The notes: generated from the sequence alone by a model not told the origin. Positions 7,923 through 16,607 are shown, numbered from the stretch's first letter. The stretch is DNA of 53,247 bases from JAFARZ01 sp035651595 (GCA_035651595.1 DASRFJ010000076.1:1-53247); one strand, 5' to 3'. Numbers and translations: made by a program.

Positions 7923-8604
7923 GCTGATCCGGCAGGTGATCACGGTTGCCGTCGCTGACGTGCACGACGTCCGTGCCGGGAGCGCGGGTCAGCATATCGG
8001 TCACGGGATGAACCGCCAGGTGGATAGTCGCAACGACTGGTCTGGGCAGGGCGAACACGTCGTCAAGACGGGCGGTGAACCTCACGGACGCCAGCTCCAT
8101 CCGCCCTATCTCGTCAATGACGATGACCTGGGCGTCTTCGACGGCATGGTCAATGGCCGGCAACGCGATGCTCTCGAACGCCTCGATGTCGACCCCATAC
8201 CGGCCTACCCGAGCGCTGCCCGGCTGCCCCGCGCGAGCGAGGACGGCTGACGGGCCGTCGATCTCCCGCACTTTGAATCCGGCACGGTGCCCGCCCTCGC
8301 GGAATTCCTCGGTGATGAACCCGCCCAGCCTGACGCCCTCGGTACCGAGCAGCGCGATCAGCCGACGCAAGACCGTGGTCTTCCCGCTGCCGGGCGGCCC
8401 GGTCAGCAAGATCCGCAAATCTCCGGTACGAACCACCTCCTCACCGGACACCGCGCCTACCCTAACGGCCCTGGGACGGTGCGCGCCCAGAGAGGACCGA
8501 ATCGCGGCGATCATTCTGGTGGGGAGCTGATCCCAGTCCAGCCCGCGCGGCCGACGAGGCGGGCCGCAGCGGATCAGGTCCTGGGTGGTGACGATGAGGT
8601 CCAC
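7885..8604 (-). CDS. THEP1-like nucleoside-triphosphatase
   Basis: 239 residues of the NTPase_1 (THEP1) family, P-loop enzymes that hydrolyse NTPs or phosphorylate nucleotides. Walker A is LTGPPGSGKTTVLRRL (about residues 67-82), followed by GGFITEEFREGG, the family's substrate region, and Walker B VIVIDEIGRMEL. The family normally begins close to the Walker A strand, so the first 60 residues are extra; a start at ATG 8514 is possible. It may belong with the HD, Nudix and nucleotidyltransferase genes that follow in the element. Confidence 0.85.
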   Translation of the reverse strand: MDLIVTTQDLIRCGPPRRPRGLDWDQLPTRMIAAIRSSLGAHRPRAVRVGAVSGEEVVRTGDLRILLTGPPGSGKTTVLRRLIALLGTEGVRLGGFITEEFREGGHRAGFKVREIDGPSAVLARAGQPGSARVGRYGVDIEAFESIALPAIDHAVEDAQVIVIDEIGRMELASVRFTARLDDVFALPRPVVATIHLAVHPVTDMLTRAPGTDVVHVSDGNRDHLPDQLSERLLILLGRG

Positions 8605-8831
8605 GCTGCAGTCGTGGCCGGTCTCCGGGATGGGCTGCGGGGGTTACCCTGCCGGAGACGCATCGAGTTCTTCATCTGCGCAGCTCAACGGCTTCGGAAG
8701 TAGCTTGCTGTTTGCAACGCCTGTGGCGCAAGGGTCAGATGCAGCAGAGTGTTAGGTTGCCACGACCGCACAGAGCGCGGACTCGGCAAGCCGGTACGGG
8801 AACTTGTGTGCCGTGTCGCGTTAGGCGGCAC

Positions 8832-9404
8832 TCAGATGCGCCGGGCTCGCTGGAGCCAGTCAAGGGAGCCCTGGCTGAGGGCTTCGTCGGCGATCTGCTT
8901 GGCGGAGGCGGTGTGCAGGCTGGCGAGGGAGGTGTCGATCCACGGCTGGAGGTTCTGCTGGCCTTGGTCCTGGTATTCGCGGGCCTGGAGGAGGCATTCG
9001 AGTTTGTCGGCGTCACGGGCGCAGCGTGCTTCCAGGGTTTGCCCGGTCTCGTATTCGGCGACCGCGTCCTGGATCATCGCGGCGACGGCTGCCGGCAGCG
9101 GCTGGACCTGGTCGCTGGTGACGGTGTCGTTGGGAACGGCGGTGACGTACTGCTTGGTCAGGTGCGGCAGGTCGGTGGTGCGGGTTTCCTGGGTGTCGTG
9201 CCACAGGGCGAGGAACGCGGCACGCTGCGGGTCGGCGTCTTCCATGGCGGCGATGGCCGCGGCGATGATGCTGGCGCGGAAGGAGTGCTCGGCGACTGAT
9301 TCGGGGTCAGGGACGCCAGCCAGGACCCATCCGGTGCGCGGGTACCGCTTGAGCACGCCGGTCTCGTAGAGGAATCCGGTGATGTCGCGTGGCTCGCCGT
9401 TCAC
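8832..9404 (-). CDS. HD-domain phosphohydrolase, YfbR-like
   Basis: 190 residues. Metal-binding HD motifs are visible: the first His in DPESVAEHSFR, the HD pair in ALWHDTQETR, and a later Asp in ARDADKLECLLQAREY. This arrangement matches the YfbR/HDDC2 group, which removes phosphate from deoxynucleoside monophosphates. GTG start at 9404, 12 bases after the stop of the XRE gene on the same strand, so the two are an operon. The partner genes across the divergent promoter (sulfotransferase-SUMF1 fusion, Nudix, nucleotidyltransferase) suggest a joint role in nucleotide or nucleotide-sugar metabolism, which is inference. Confidence 0.82.
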   Translation of the reverse strand: MNGEPRDITGFLYETGVLKRYPRTGWVLAGVPDPESVAEHSFRASIIAAAIAAMEDADPQRAAFLALWHDTQETRTTDLPHLTKQYVTAVPNDTVTSDQVQPLPAAVAAMIQDAVAEYETGQTLEARCARDADKLECLLQAREYQDQGQQNLQPWIDTSLASLHTASAKQIADEALSQGSLDWLQRARRI

Positions 9405-9416
9405 GTGTGCCGCCTT

Positions 9417-10532
9417 TCAGGTCTGGTGCGCGATCGCGATGCCGTACCGCAGTGTCTCCAGTTCCCTGCGGGCCGGGGCCGATACCTGGTCCTCATCCAG
9501 CAGCCGCGTGATCGTCGCCTGGAGATCCCCGGCGACAGGCCGGGCGAGGGCGGGCCGGACACGGATCAGGGTGTGCAGGGAACGGATGTTCAGCTCAGTG
9601 AACCCTATGTTGCCGTGCAGCCGGCCGGCCAGGTGGCGGACGAGTTGGCCGCCGTGCCAGCTGAGCGGGGAGGTGGAGCCGATGAACTCATCCGAGGTCT
9701 GCTGCTCGTCCAGTTCGCCGGTCCAGAATGCCCAGTAGTTCAGGTTCGCTGTTTCTGCCGTCTCGCCGGTCAGCTGGTCGTGGAGGAAGCGCCGCATCGG
9801 TTCAGGGTCACCGGCTCTGGTCAGTGCGCTGGCGGTGGATCTGACCAGCGGCCAGGCTGGGGACCAGCCTGCGGGCGGGCGCAGCCGGGCCTGGTCGGCG
9901 CGCCGCATGGTTTCGAGCCATTGCCGGATGCCTGGTGAGGGGTCGTAGCCGGCCAGGTAGTAGGCCTGGCGTTTGAGCAGGAGGCCGTCCGGGTCGCTCG
10001 ACCGGGCACGTTCGGCGACATGCTGGAGGTGTTCGACGACGTGGCGGCGCTCGTCGGCGCTGAGGACCGGGCCTGCGGGTACCGGCCCTCTGCGGCTGGC
10101 AGCTGAGCTGCTCTGGCGCAGGATCTCGGGGGCTTTGGCTCCGATCGGCCAGGCGGTCAGGACGGTCAGCGGGCGGCTGAGTACCCAGGAGCCGAGGGGG
10201 TGCCCGTCAGGGTCGGCGGCACGATGGGGTGTGGCGAGCGCGTGGCCGAGGATGTGGTCGGCTTCGAGGGCCTGGGTGAGGGTGCGCATGAGCGCGGGTG
10301 TGGCGCCGAGGTAGCAGAGCCGGCTGCGGAGGGCCAGGAACTGCCCGGCGGGCATGGCCATGAGCGGACGCCGTCCGCTTTCCCAGCCCTGGATGGCCGC
10401 GGTGCTGACCCGCAGGTCCGCGGCGAGCTGCTGCTGGGTCCGTCCAGTGGACTCACGGACGATCTTGAAGACGTAGCCGGAGACGCGGCCTTCTGAACTC
10501 GTACCGCTGGTCAGTGTTCCGCGCGTGCTCAT
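9417..10532 (-). CDS. XRE-family HTH regulator with large helical C-domain
   Basis: 371 residues. The HTH lies at about residues 20-65 (FKIVRESTGRTQQQLAADLR, then VSTAAIQGWESGRRPL). The remainder is a mostly helical domain of about 300 residues with several Trp and Arg-rich segments, of unknown function, possibly a ligand sensor. It is divergent from the sulfotransferase-SUMF1 gene at 10703 and followed by the HD gene after 12 bases. It therefore probably regulates both arms of this locus from the 170-base shared promoter region. Confidence 0.8.
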   Translation of the reverse strand: MSTRGTLTSGTSSEGRVSGYVFKIVRESTGRTQQQLAADLRVSTAAIQGWESGRRPLMAMPAGQFLALRSRLCYLGATPALMRTLTQALEADHILGHALATPHRAADPDGHPLGSWVLSRPLTVLTAWPIGAKAPEILRQSSSAASRRGPVPAGPVLSADERRHVVEHLQHVAERARSSDPDGLLLKRQAYYLAGYDPSPGIRQWLETMRRADQARLRPPAGWSPAWPLVRSTASALTRAGDPEPMRRFLHDQLTGETAETANLNYWAFWTGELDEQQTSDEFIGSTSPLSWHGGQLVRHLAGRLHGNIGFTELNIRSLHTLIRVRPALARPVAGDLQATITRLLDEDQVSAPARRELETLRYGIAIAHQT

Positions 10533-10702
10533 GGGCCGCCCCGTGTCTTTCGCCGGGTGTTACTCATACCCGCCGTGAGTTCAAGACCGCAGGCCAGGAG
10601 CTTACGTTGAGTCCGAACACGACAGCGGGCGGTTGCCAGAAGCGTAGCTGGACAATGCAGCGGCGCAACCTGCCCGCGCAGGTTCTTGCGGAGGTGAGCC
10701 CG

Positions 10703-12514
10703 ATGCGTGCAGCGGAAGGCAGCGATCTGGTAAGCGGCGAGGTTGAGGCGCGGCTTACGGCATTCACCCGGGCTGCGCGGGAGCGCGGGGAGCAGGTGCT
10801 GGCCCCGCTGCTGATCCTGGGGACCAGTGAGCGGGTCGGCTCGAACTGGGTAAGCGATACTCTGCGGCCGGTGCTGGGGCAGCATAACGAGCCGTTCCGG
10901 CAGCAGCTCGGGCCAGATCATCCGTGGTCAGCCCTCAATCCCCGGTTCGGTGACCCGCCGGCCGCCGTCAGCGGCGGGCTGGGCAGGCACTGGCTGGTGA
11001 CCTTCGCAGCCGCCAAGTACGGTCCGCACCGGCAGGTGGTGAAGGAGACGAACCTGTTCTTCGCCCTGCCGGCCTTGCTGTCGCTGCTGCCCGGGGCACC
11101 GGTCCTGGTACTGTCCCGCTGCCCGCTCGGGGTCGCGTCCTCCTTTATCCGGGGTGACCTGTTCCGCCGCTGGGCATACCGGTCGCGGTACCAGCAGATG
11201 CTCGCGATGACCGGGTCCGGGACGGACCAGATGCGCCACCTGGCCGCGCTCGTCCCCGACGATGACCCGCCGGACCTGGTCGCACTGGTCCGCCTGCAGG
11301 TGCTGAACACCGTGCTAATCGCCGGCGCGCTCGCCGGCCTCCGGCCTGCGCACGTCGCCTACGAGACCGCCGTCACCAGGCCTGCCGATGCCCTGGCCGG
11401 GCTCATGTCGGCGCTGCCCGAACTCGGTGACCTCGCGCGTGCTCAGGGACTGGACCTCACCCGCAAGGCGGAACCGCGGCTGGGCGGCATCGATGACACG
11501 TTCGTGACCGCGAACGCGAAGACAGCGCTGACCGCGGTGGTATCACCAGCAGACGCGGCGGTCATCAGTGCCGCGAAGACAGCGAGCCTCGCCGTCGCCA
11601 GCGCCCTGCTGCCGGCACCGCTGGTCGCCGCCGCCGGGTCCTGGCTGTCCGGTGACCACCTGTACCGCCTGGAGCCGCAACCGGCGACGCGCCCCCAGCA
11701 GGGGCCTGGGCCGGTGGCGGCTGGCGCGCGCCCGTGTTTCCTGCGGCGCGGTGGCCTGGAGGTGCGGAACCTGCTGGTGAGCAACAGCGAGTACGCCAGG
11801 TTCCTGGACGCTCTCGCCGTGGCCGGGATGCCCAACGGTCACGGCGGGACCTGGCTGCTGGCATGCGAGATGCCGCACGAGCGGGGCGGCCGGCTGCACC
11901 GCGACGCCAGTACCGGGCGGTGGACGGTCAGCCAGGGGTATGAGGACTACCCGGCGTACTGGGTCACGTGGATCGGCGCCGCCGCGTTCGCCGCCTGGGC
12001 CGGCTCGCGGCTGCCGACCCGCGCCGAACTGGCCGCGCTCACCGCCGGCGCTGCGGCCGGCCGGAACGCCGGATACCGCGACGGAGATGCCGACCCGGTC
12101 ACTGAACCCGGTAGCGGCCCATGCGGCATCCATCACCTGCTGGGCAACCTGCAGCTGTGGTGCGGCGACGGCCCGCACGCTGACCCCGGCTCCGGCGGGC
12201 CGGTTACCAGGTGGCTGTACGGCATCGCATGGAACACCCCGGCAACCCGGGAGGCAGCGGAGCAGCCGCGCAGCCGTCACCTGCTCGGCTGCTCACGCGG
12301 GGTCGGCGTCCGCCTCGTCCGCGACGGCCAGCGGCCGGTCAGCGCCACCGAGCTGGCCAGGCGGCTGGGTCAGTGGCTCACCGCGCTTGATGACCGGTCG
12401 CGACCGCTGGCCGAGATCGACCAGCAGGTGATCCAGCTGCTGGACAGCTCACAGGCCGATGCTGGACTTGGCGCCCATATAGCTGCCGGCGCCGGGGAAC
12501 CCGTCCGTGGCTAG
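10703..12514 (+). CDS. Sulfotransferase-like / SUMF1 (FGE-like) fusion protein
   Basis: 603 residues in two parts. Residues about 30-300 look like a PAPS-dependent sulfotransferase: a P-loop-like LGTSERVGSNWVSDTL (usual RSGSTWL type) and LVLSRCPLGVASSF matching the 3'-phosphate site RDPR.V.S. Residues about 345-555 carry a SUMF1/formylglycine-generating-enzyme fold: VSNSEYARFLDAL, YWVTWIGAAAFAAWAGSRLP with TRAEL, GNLQLWCGD and GVGVRLVRD. I know of no described enzyme with this order. GGAGGTGA five bases before ATG 10703 fixes the start; the frame is open from 10514. It is divergent from the XRE gene; its 3' end overlaps the convergent Nudix gene by 66 bases. Confidence 0.8.
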   Translation: MRAAEGSDLVSGEVEARLTAFTRAARERGEQVLAPLLILGTSERVGSNWVSDTLRPVLGQHNEPFRQQLGPDHPWSALNPRFGDPPAAVSGGLGRHWLVTFAAAKYGPHRQVVKETNLFFALPALLSLLPGAPVLVLSRCPLGVASSFIRGDLFRRWAYRSRYQQMLAMTGSGTDQMRHLAALVPDDDPPDLVALVRLQVLNTVLIAGALAGLRPAHVAYETAVTRPADALAGLMSALPELGDLARAQGLDLTRKAEPRLGGIDDTFVTANAKTALTAVVSPADAAVISAAKTASLAVASALLPAPLVAAAGSWLSGDHLYRLEPQPATRPQQGPGPVAAGARPCFLRRGGLEVRNLLVSNSEYARFLDALAVAGMPNGHGGTWLLACEMPHERGGRLHRDASTGRWTVSQGYEDYPAYWVTWIGAAAFAAWAGSRLPTRAELAALTAGAAAGRNAGYRDGDADPVTEPGSGPCGIHHLLGNLQLWCGDGPHADPGSGGPVTRWLYGIAWNTPATREAAEQPRSRHLLGCSRGVGVRLVRDGQRPVSATELARRLGQWLTALDDRSRPLAEIDQQVIQLLDSSQADAGLGAHIAAGAGEPVRG

Positions 12515-12886
12515 CTGCGCGAACCGCTCGCCGAACCCGAGCGAGGGCAGGTCAGCGATCCTGGCGAATTCCACGCCTCGGATCGGCCGCGTGTCCATCC
12601 CTGCTGTGACCTGCCCGGGTGTCCCGCCGGTGCGGCGGGCCTCGAAGGTCAGGTGAACGACATGCGTACCGTTACCCGGCAGGTGGTCACATACATACAG
12701 CAGCCGCCCCGGCTCGACGTCCAGGCCGGTTTCCTCGCGCATCTCACGCACCAGCGCATCGCGGATCGTCTCACCTTCCTCCACCTTGCCGCCCGGCAGG
12801 CTCCAGCCGCGGCCGGTATCTGTGTCCTGGTTCAGCAGCAGGATACGGTCGTCTTCGATGACGACACCGGTCACTCGAACGTGCAC
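12449..12886 (-). CDS. Nudix hydrolase
   Basis: 145 residues with a complete Nudix box GGKVEEGETIRDALVREMRE followed by ETGLD (GX5EX7REUXEEXGU), which binds Mg2+ and cleaves nucleoside diphosphates linked to another group. GTG start at 12886 with AGG eight bases upstream. It is divergent from the nucleotidyltransferase gene by 29 bases and overlaps the fusion gene tail to tail. In pSAM2 a Nudix protein (Pif) blocks redundant transfer; a similar immunity role here is possible but cannot be told from a housekeeping or sugar-nucleotide role by sequence. Confidence 0.9.
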   Translation of the reverse strand: MHVRVTGVVIEDDRILLLNQDTDTGRGWSLPGGKVEEGETIRDALVREMREETGLDVEPGRLLYVCDHLPGNGTHVVHLTFEARRTGGTPGQVTAGMDTRPIRGVEFARIADLPSLGFGERFAQLATDGFPGAGSYMGAKSSIGL

Positions 12887-12915
12887 CGCGTTAACCTACC
12901 GCACCGGCGGCTATC

Positions 12916-13803
12916 GTGACCGGCGGCGGCGCCATCCAGGTCGTGGTATGCGCGGGCGGGCTGGGCACCCGGATCGCCGACTGGTCGCGGTATATCCCCA
13001 AGGAGTTCTACCCGGTCGGCGGACGCCCTGGCATCACGCACCTACTCGATGAGATCACCCGGTCCGGCCCGGCGGACGTGGTGATCGTCTGCCACCCGTA
13101 CTACGACGCCTTCACCGCCTGGGCACGTACGGCGCTCAGCAAGGACAGCCAGGACCGGTACGCCCGCGCGGCACGGCTGCGACCCGGGCCTGGCCGGGCT
13201 GGCGAGGTCACGGTCAGCTTCATCACCCAGCACGGCCCGTATGCGGACCTCACCTCAGTGCTGAACGGCGCCGATCACCTCGCCGCCGGTGACCTGTACG
13301 TCGCGTTCGCCGATAACCTCTACCCCGGCGACAGCCCGCTGCATGCCCTGAGCCGGGCACCAGCCGGTCATCCTGCCGTTCTCGGCCGCACCTACCAGCG
13401 GGAGCTGGCGGCAAGCCACGGCGTGATCGCCGCTGTCCGCCATGACGGTGAACTCCACGTGCGTGAGCTGATCGAGAAACCCGGCCTCGCCGCGGCAATC
13501 GAACTGGAACAGCGATACGGCGCCGCGCAGCTCCGGCTGCTGGAGGGCCGTGCCCGGCTCACCGCCGGATTCGTCAGCTACGCCCGCGGCTACCGCGCAC
13601 CGCCCGGCACCGAACCCAAACTCGCGCTCGCACTGGCCGCATACGCCCGCCACTGCCCGGTCAGCATCATCACAACCGCCAGCCAGGTCATCGACCTGGG
13701 CGCCGGCCCGGCTTGCGGATGCACGGCGGCTCAGGGGATTGCAACGCAAGCTGACTCATCACCATTTCTCGGCGGTCGGAACGGCGCGACGACCCGAGAA
13801 TAA
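12916..13803 (+). CDS. Sugar-nucleotidyltransferase-like protein (GalU-type)
   Basis: 295 residues with the NTP_transferase fold. The signature VVVCAGGLGTRIADWSRYIP followed by KEFYPVGGRPGITHLLDEI matches the GLGTR...PK...PV...P motif of glucose-1-phosphate uridylyl/thymidylyl transferases; YVAFADNLYPGDSPL supplies the metal-binding Asp region and ELIEKPG the sugar-binding segment. Typical GalU proteins are of similar length. It would join an NTP to a sugar phosphate. GTG start at 12916. It is the last gene of the nucleotide-processing block before the oriT region; the substrate is unknown. Confidence 0.8.
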   Translation: MTGGGAIQVVVCAGGLGTRIADWSRYIPKEFYPVGGRPGITHLLDEITRSGPADVVIVCHPYYDAFTAWARTALSKDSQDRYARAARLRPGPGRAGEVTVSFITQHGPYADLTSVLNGADHLAAGDLYVAFADNLYPGDSPLHALSRAPAGHPAVLGRTYQRELAASHGVIAAVRHDGELHVRELIEKPGLAAAIELEQRYGAAQLRLLEGRARLTAGFVSYARGYRAPPGTEPKLALALAAYARHCPVSIITTASQVIDLGAGPACGCTAAQGIATQADSSPFLGGRNGATTRE

Positions 13804-13964
13804 TTCCGTTTCGGTGCCATTCTGTGACGCCCACGATTAATTCCTGGTGGCTACGATCAACGTAGCGCGCCGAGGCTGCAAGAAAGCGATCTGGCATCAC
13901 TTCATGGGTATCCTGAGGGTGACGGCTTTTAGCCAGAAGCAAGATATAGGAATGTGTAACACTA

Positions 13965-14052
13965 GCTATTTCCGGACCCGGCGGTGCCCGAAAATAGCGC
14001 TGTTGCGCAAGCCGCTGTCGCCTCGCCCGGCGGAGCCGGGGAGTACGAGGCG
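13965..14052. other. Candidate origin of transfer (oriT)
   Basis: Two strong inverted repeats lie directly upstream of the mobilization genes. The first pairs GCTATTTCCGG (13965-13975) with CCGAAAATAGC (13988-13998), one mismatch. The second is a compound hairpin: CGCCTCGCCCGGC (14019-14031) against GCCGGG and CGAGGCG (14035-14040 and 14046-14052), a 13-bp stem with a 5-base bulge. There is no T-tract. Inverted repeats next to the nick site and just before mobC/mobA are the usual layout of MOBP-type oriT regions. The nick site itself is not identified. Confidence 0.55.
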
Positions 14053-14099
14053 AAAGTTCGGCGCTGCGCGCTGGACAAAAAGATGGGGGGGCAGTGAGG

Positions 14100-14519
14100 A
14101 TGAGCGAGCAGGCTCAGGATGGGGCAAGCGCCGAACGCCAGCGGCGCCGAAGGCGCCAGCAAGGCAGATCACGCTGCTGCAGGGTCGCGATCTCGGTCGA
14201 TCCGGCCGAGCATGCCGAGCTGGCACAGGCCGCGCGGTCAGAAGAACTGACGGTCTCGGCATTCGTGGCGGAGAAGGCGCTGGCCGCTGCGCGGCGGACC
14301 GTCCCGCCCGCAGCAGGCCCGCTTCGTGACACGCTGGCCGAACTCATCCGGGCAACCGTCCATGTGCAGAAGGTCGGCACGAACCTGAATCAGGCAGTGG
14401 CCACGCTCAACGCGACCGGGCAGGCACCCAGCAATCTCATCCACTACGCGCGATACGCGTCGACAGTAATCGGGAGACTTGACCAGATGGCCGCGAGAAT
14501 CAGCCGTCATCTTCCGTGA
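14100..14519 (+). CDS. mobC: MobC-like relaxosome accessory protein
   Basis: About 139 residues. A basic N-terminus is followed by a ribbon-helix-helix-like segment (VAISVDPAEHAELAQAARSE, then ELTVSAFVAEKALAAAR) and a C-terminal helix with KVGTNLNQAVATLNATG, the conserved NLNQ region of MobC proteins. MobC binds oriT and helps the relaxase open the DNA. ATG 14100 is chosen because GGGGGGG lies eight bases upstream; a GTG at 14094 is in frame but too close. Its stop overlaps the relaxase start (GTGA), so the two are made together. Confidence 0.85.
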   Translation: MSEQAQDGASAERQRRRRRQQGRSRCCRVAISVDPAEHAELAQAARSEELTVSAFVAEKALAAARRTVPPAAGPLRDTLAELIRATVHVQKVGTNLNQAVATLNATGQAPSNLIHYARYASTVIGRLDQMAARISRHLP

Positions 14520-16465
14520 TCGACCGTATCAGCAAAGGCCGGAACGTCACCAGGCTGCTGTATTACCTGTACGGCCCGGGGAAATCCGACGAGCACGAGA
14601 ACCCGCACCTGGTCGCGGGCTGGCGCGACCCGATAACAGACCTGGAGCCGCCCATCAAGCCAGATGGCCAGCGTGATTTCCGCCGCCTTTCCGGTCTGCT
14701 GAACGCGCCGCTGGACGCGATCGGCAGGCGCGGACGGCCGGGCACGGTGTGGCATTGCGTGCTTAGCGCCGCCCCCACCGACCGGCCGCTGTCCGACGCT
14801 GAATGGAACGCGATCGGCACCGAGTTCATGCACCAGATGGGCCTGGCCCGCCGCGACGATCCGGCCGGGGTCCGGTGGGTCACGGTCCGGCACGGCCTGT
14901 CCACAGGCGGCATCGACCACATCCACATCGTGGCCACGCTCGCCCGCCAGGACGGACGAGTCCCCAACGTGCACAACGACTTCCTCCGCGCACGGCAAGC
15001 GAGCCGGGCCGTCGAGCGGCAATTCGGGCTGACGATCACCGCCCCCGCCGACCGCACGGCCGCCGTCCGGCCGACCCGCGCGGAGACCGAGCGGTCCGCC
15101 CGGACCGGGGGCGCCGAACCCGAGCGGATCACGCTGCGCCGTCTGGTCCAGGACGCCGCTGCGGTCGCCGCCAGCGAGGCGGACTTCTTCGCCCGGCTCC
15201 GGGACAACGGAGCGCTGATCCGGGAACGGCGCAGCGATGCCGATCCGGGCCGGATCACCGGATACGCAGTCGCCTTGCCCGGACACCTGACCCGGCCCGG
15301 CGAACCGGTCTGGTTCAGCGGCGGGAGGCTCGCCCCAGATCTGACCTTGCCCAAGCTGCGCCGCCGCTGGGAACGTCCCGGGAACGCGGAACACCACGGT
15401 GTCCAGCACACGCAGGACCTGTCCGCGCGTTCGGTGCGCGCCGCGCTGCGTTCTGCCGCCGCCTCCGCCGCGGATCACGCCCGGGACGAGACCATGTTCT
15501 TCGCCCGTCTCACCGAGGCCGGCGTCCTGGTCCGGTACCGCTACAGCGACCAGAATCCCGGCGAGGTCACCGGCTACGCCCTCACCCTCCCTGGGCACCG
15601 CGACGCCCGCAGCGAGCTCATCTGGTACGGAGGGGGACGCCTGTCCGACGACCTCACCTTGCCCAGGGTCCGCCGCCGATGGCAGACCGGAGGCCGCGCC
15701 GTGCCGTCGGTACCCGATCTGGGCGAGCGCCGGGCGATCTGGGATGACGTCATCCGCTTGACCGGCGACACCGCCAGGCAGCTCCGGTCTCTCACCGGCA
15801 CCCGCAGCCAGGCCACGTCGGACGTCGCCGCCGCAACCGCCGATGCCCTCCGGATCAGCGCCCGCGTCATCAAGGGCGCGCCCGGCCGGGACCTGCGGCG
15901 GGCCGCCGATGATTTCGGCCGCGCCGCCCGCGAGGCCTACACAGCCATCCCGCGGCCGACCCCTCCAGGTGATGCGGTCCGCACCACCGCCCGACTGCTG
16001 TCGGTGCTCCAGGCTGTCAGTGGGCGCCAGGCGCTCGGCTTGGCCGCCTTGGTCGTCAATCTCGCCGAGCTCGTGATGGCGGGAGCCGAGCTGCGCGCTG
16101 AGCAAGGCCGCGCCCACCAGGCCGCCGCAGCCCTTTCGGCTGCCGAGCGCCTCAGATACCTTGCCCGGCACTCGCGCTCAACCTCAGCACCGGTAGCCAC
16201 CGCCGCGCTGGACCAGGGGGCACCCTTTGCCAATGCACGCGACAGCTTCCCGCCAGCTACTGTCCGGCCGCAGCCACCATCTCGCCCCAAGGCGCCCCGC
16301 CCCGGTCGGCCACCGCCATCTGGACGGCGCACCCCTTTACGACAGCGTGCTACTTCTTGGGAGGGACCTCTGCCTGGGTGGTACCGCCAAAGAAGTCTCG
16401 CGCCCCGAGGCGTTCCACACAGCCGGTCCCTCCGCACCTCCTGCACCGACGATAGGAATTCATGA
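14516..16465 (+). CDS. MOBP-type relaxase (MobA-like)
   Basis: 649 residues. The N-terminal relaxase domain has the probable nicking-Tyr region VTRLLYYLYGPG (about residues 11-22), HLVAGW, and the metal-binding motif HGLSTGGIDHIHIVATL (about 126-142). It would nick oriT and lead the strand into the recipient. Two tandem copies of an 80-residue unit follow (about 207-285 and 307-385), each with DFFARL or MFFARL, GRITGYA or GEVTGYA, LPGH, G.RL..DLTLP and RRRW. The last 70 residues are proline/arginine-rich and overlap the small convergent gene by 116 bases, so the authentic end may have been replaced. No coupling protein gene is present. Confidence 0.88.
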   Translation: MIDRISKGRNVTRLLYYLYGPGKSDEHENPHLVAGWRDPITDLEPPIKPDGQRDFRRLSGLLNAPLDAIGRRGRPGTVWHCVLSAAPTDRPLSDAEWNAIGTEFMHQMGLARRDDPAGVRWVTVRHGLSTGGIDHIHIVATLARQDGRVPNVHNDFLRARQASRAVERQFGLTITAPADRTAAVRPTRAETERSARTGGAEPERITLRRLVQDAAAVAASEADFFARLRDNGALIRERRSDADPGRITGYAVALPGHLTRPGEPVWFSGGRLAPDLTLPKLRRRWERPGNAEHHGVQHTQDLSARSVRAALRSAAASAADHARDETMFFARLTEAGVLVRYRYSDQNPGEVTGYALTLPGHRDARSELIWYGGGRLSDDLTLPRVRRRWQTGGRAVPSVPDLGERRAIWDDVIRLTGDTARQLRSLTGTRSQATSDVAAATADALRISARVIKGAPGRDLRRAADDFGRAAREAYTAIPRPTPPGDAVRTTARLLSVLQAVSGRQALGLAALVVNLAELVMAGAELRAEQGRAHQAAAALSAAERLRYLARHSRSTSAPVATAALDQGAPFANARDSFPPATVRPQPPSRPKAPRPGRPPPSGRRTPLRQRATSWEGPLPGWYRQRSLAPRGVPHSRSLRTSCTDDRNS

Positions 16466-16607
16466 AGGCGCTCCCGAAGTGCCGACCGGTCATTTTGCAG
16501 ACTTGGCACTTCCTGAGCGGATGGATACGCAGCGAGACGAGGTACCCGCCGAACACGACTAGGAGAATCGCCGCGAAGCGATGAAACGCAACCGTATCGG
16601 TTGTCAC
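16350..16607 (-). CDS. Small membrane protein with zinc-ribbon motif
   Basis: 85 residues. An N-terminal hydrophobic helix (FAAILLVVFGGYLVSL) is followed by two CxxC pairs: CQVC and CRRCGGTG, then CVERLGARDFFGG. This matches small actinobacterial proteins with paired C..C.GTG knuckles, which probably bind zinc at the inner face of the membrane. GTG start at 16607 overlaps the stop of the upstream nuclease-like gene (GTGA), so the pair is coupled. Function is unknown; it could anchor or inhibit the nuclease-like partner. Confidence 0.75.
   Translation of the reverse strand: MTTDTVAFHRFAAILLVVFGGYLVSLRIHPLRKCQVCKMTGRHFGSAFMNSYRRCRRCGGTGCVERLGARDFFGGTTQAEVPPKK

Noticed and set aside
14507..16171. 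554-residue minus-strand frame opposite the relaxase
   Set aside because: It is an antisense shadow typical of high-GC DNA; the plus strand carries clear relaxase motifs.
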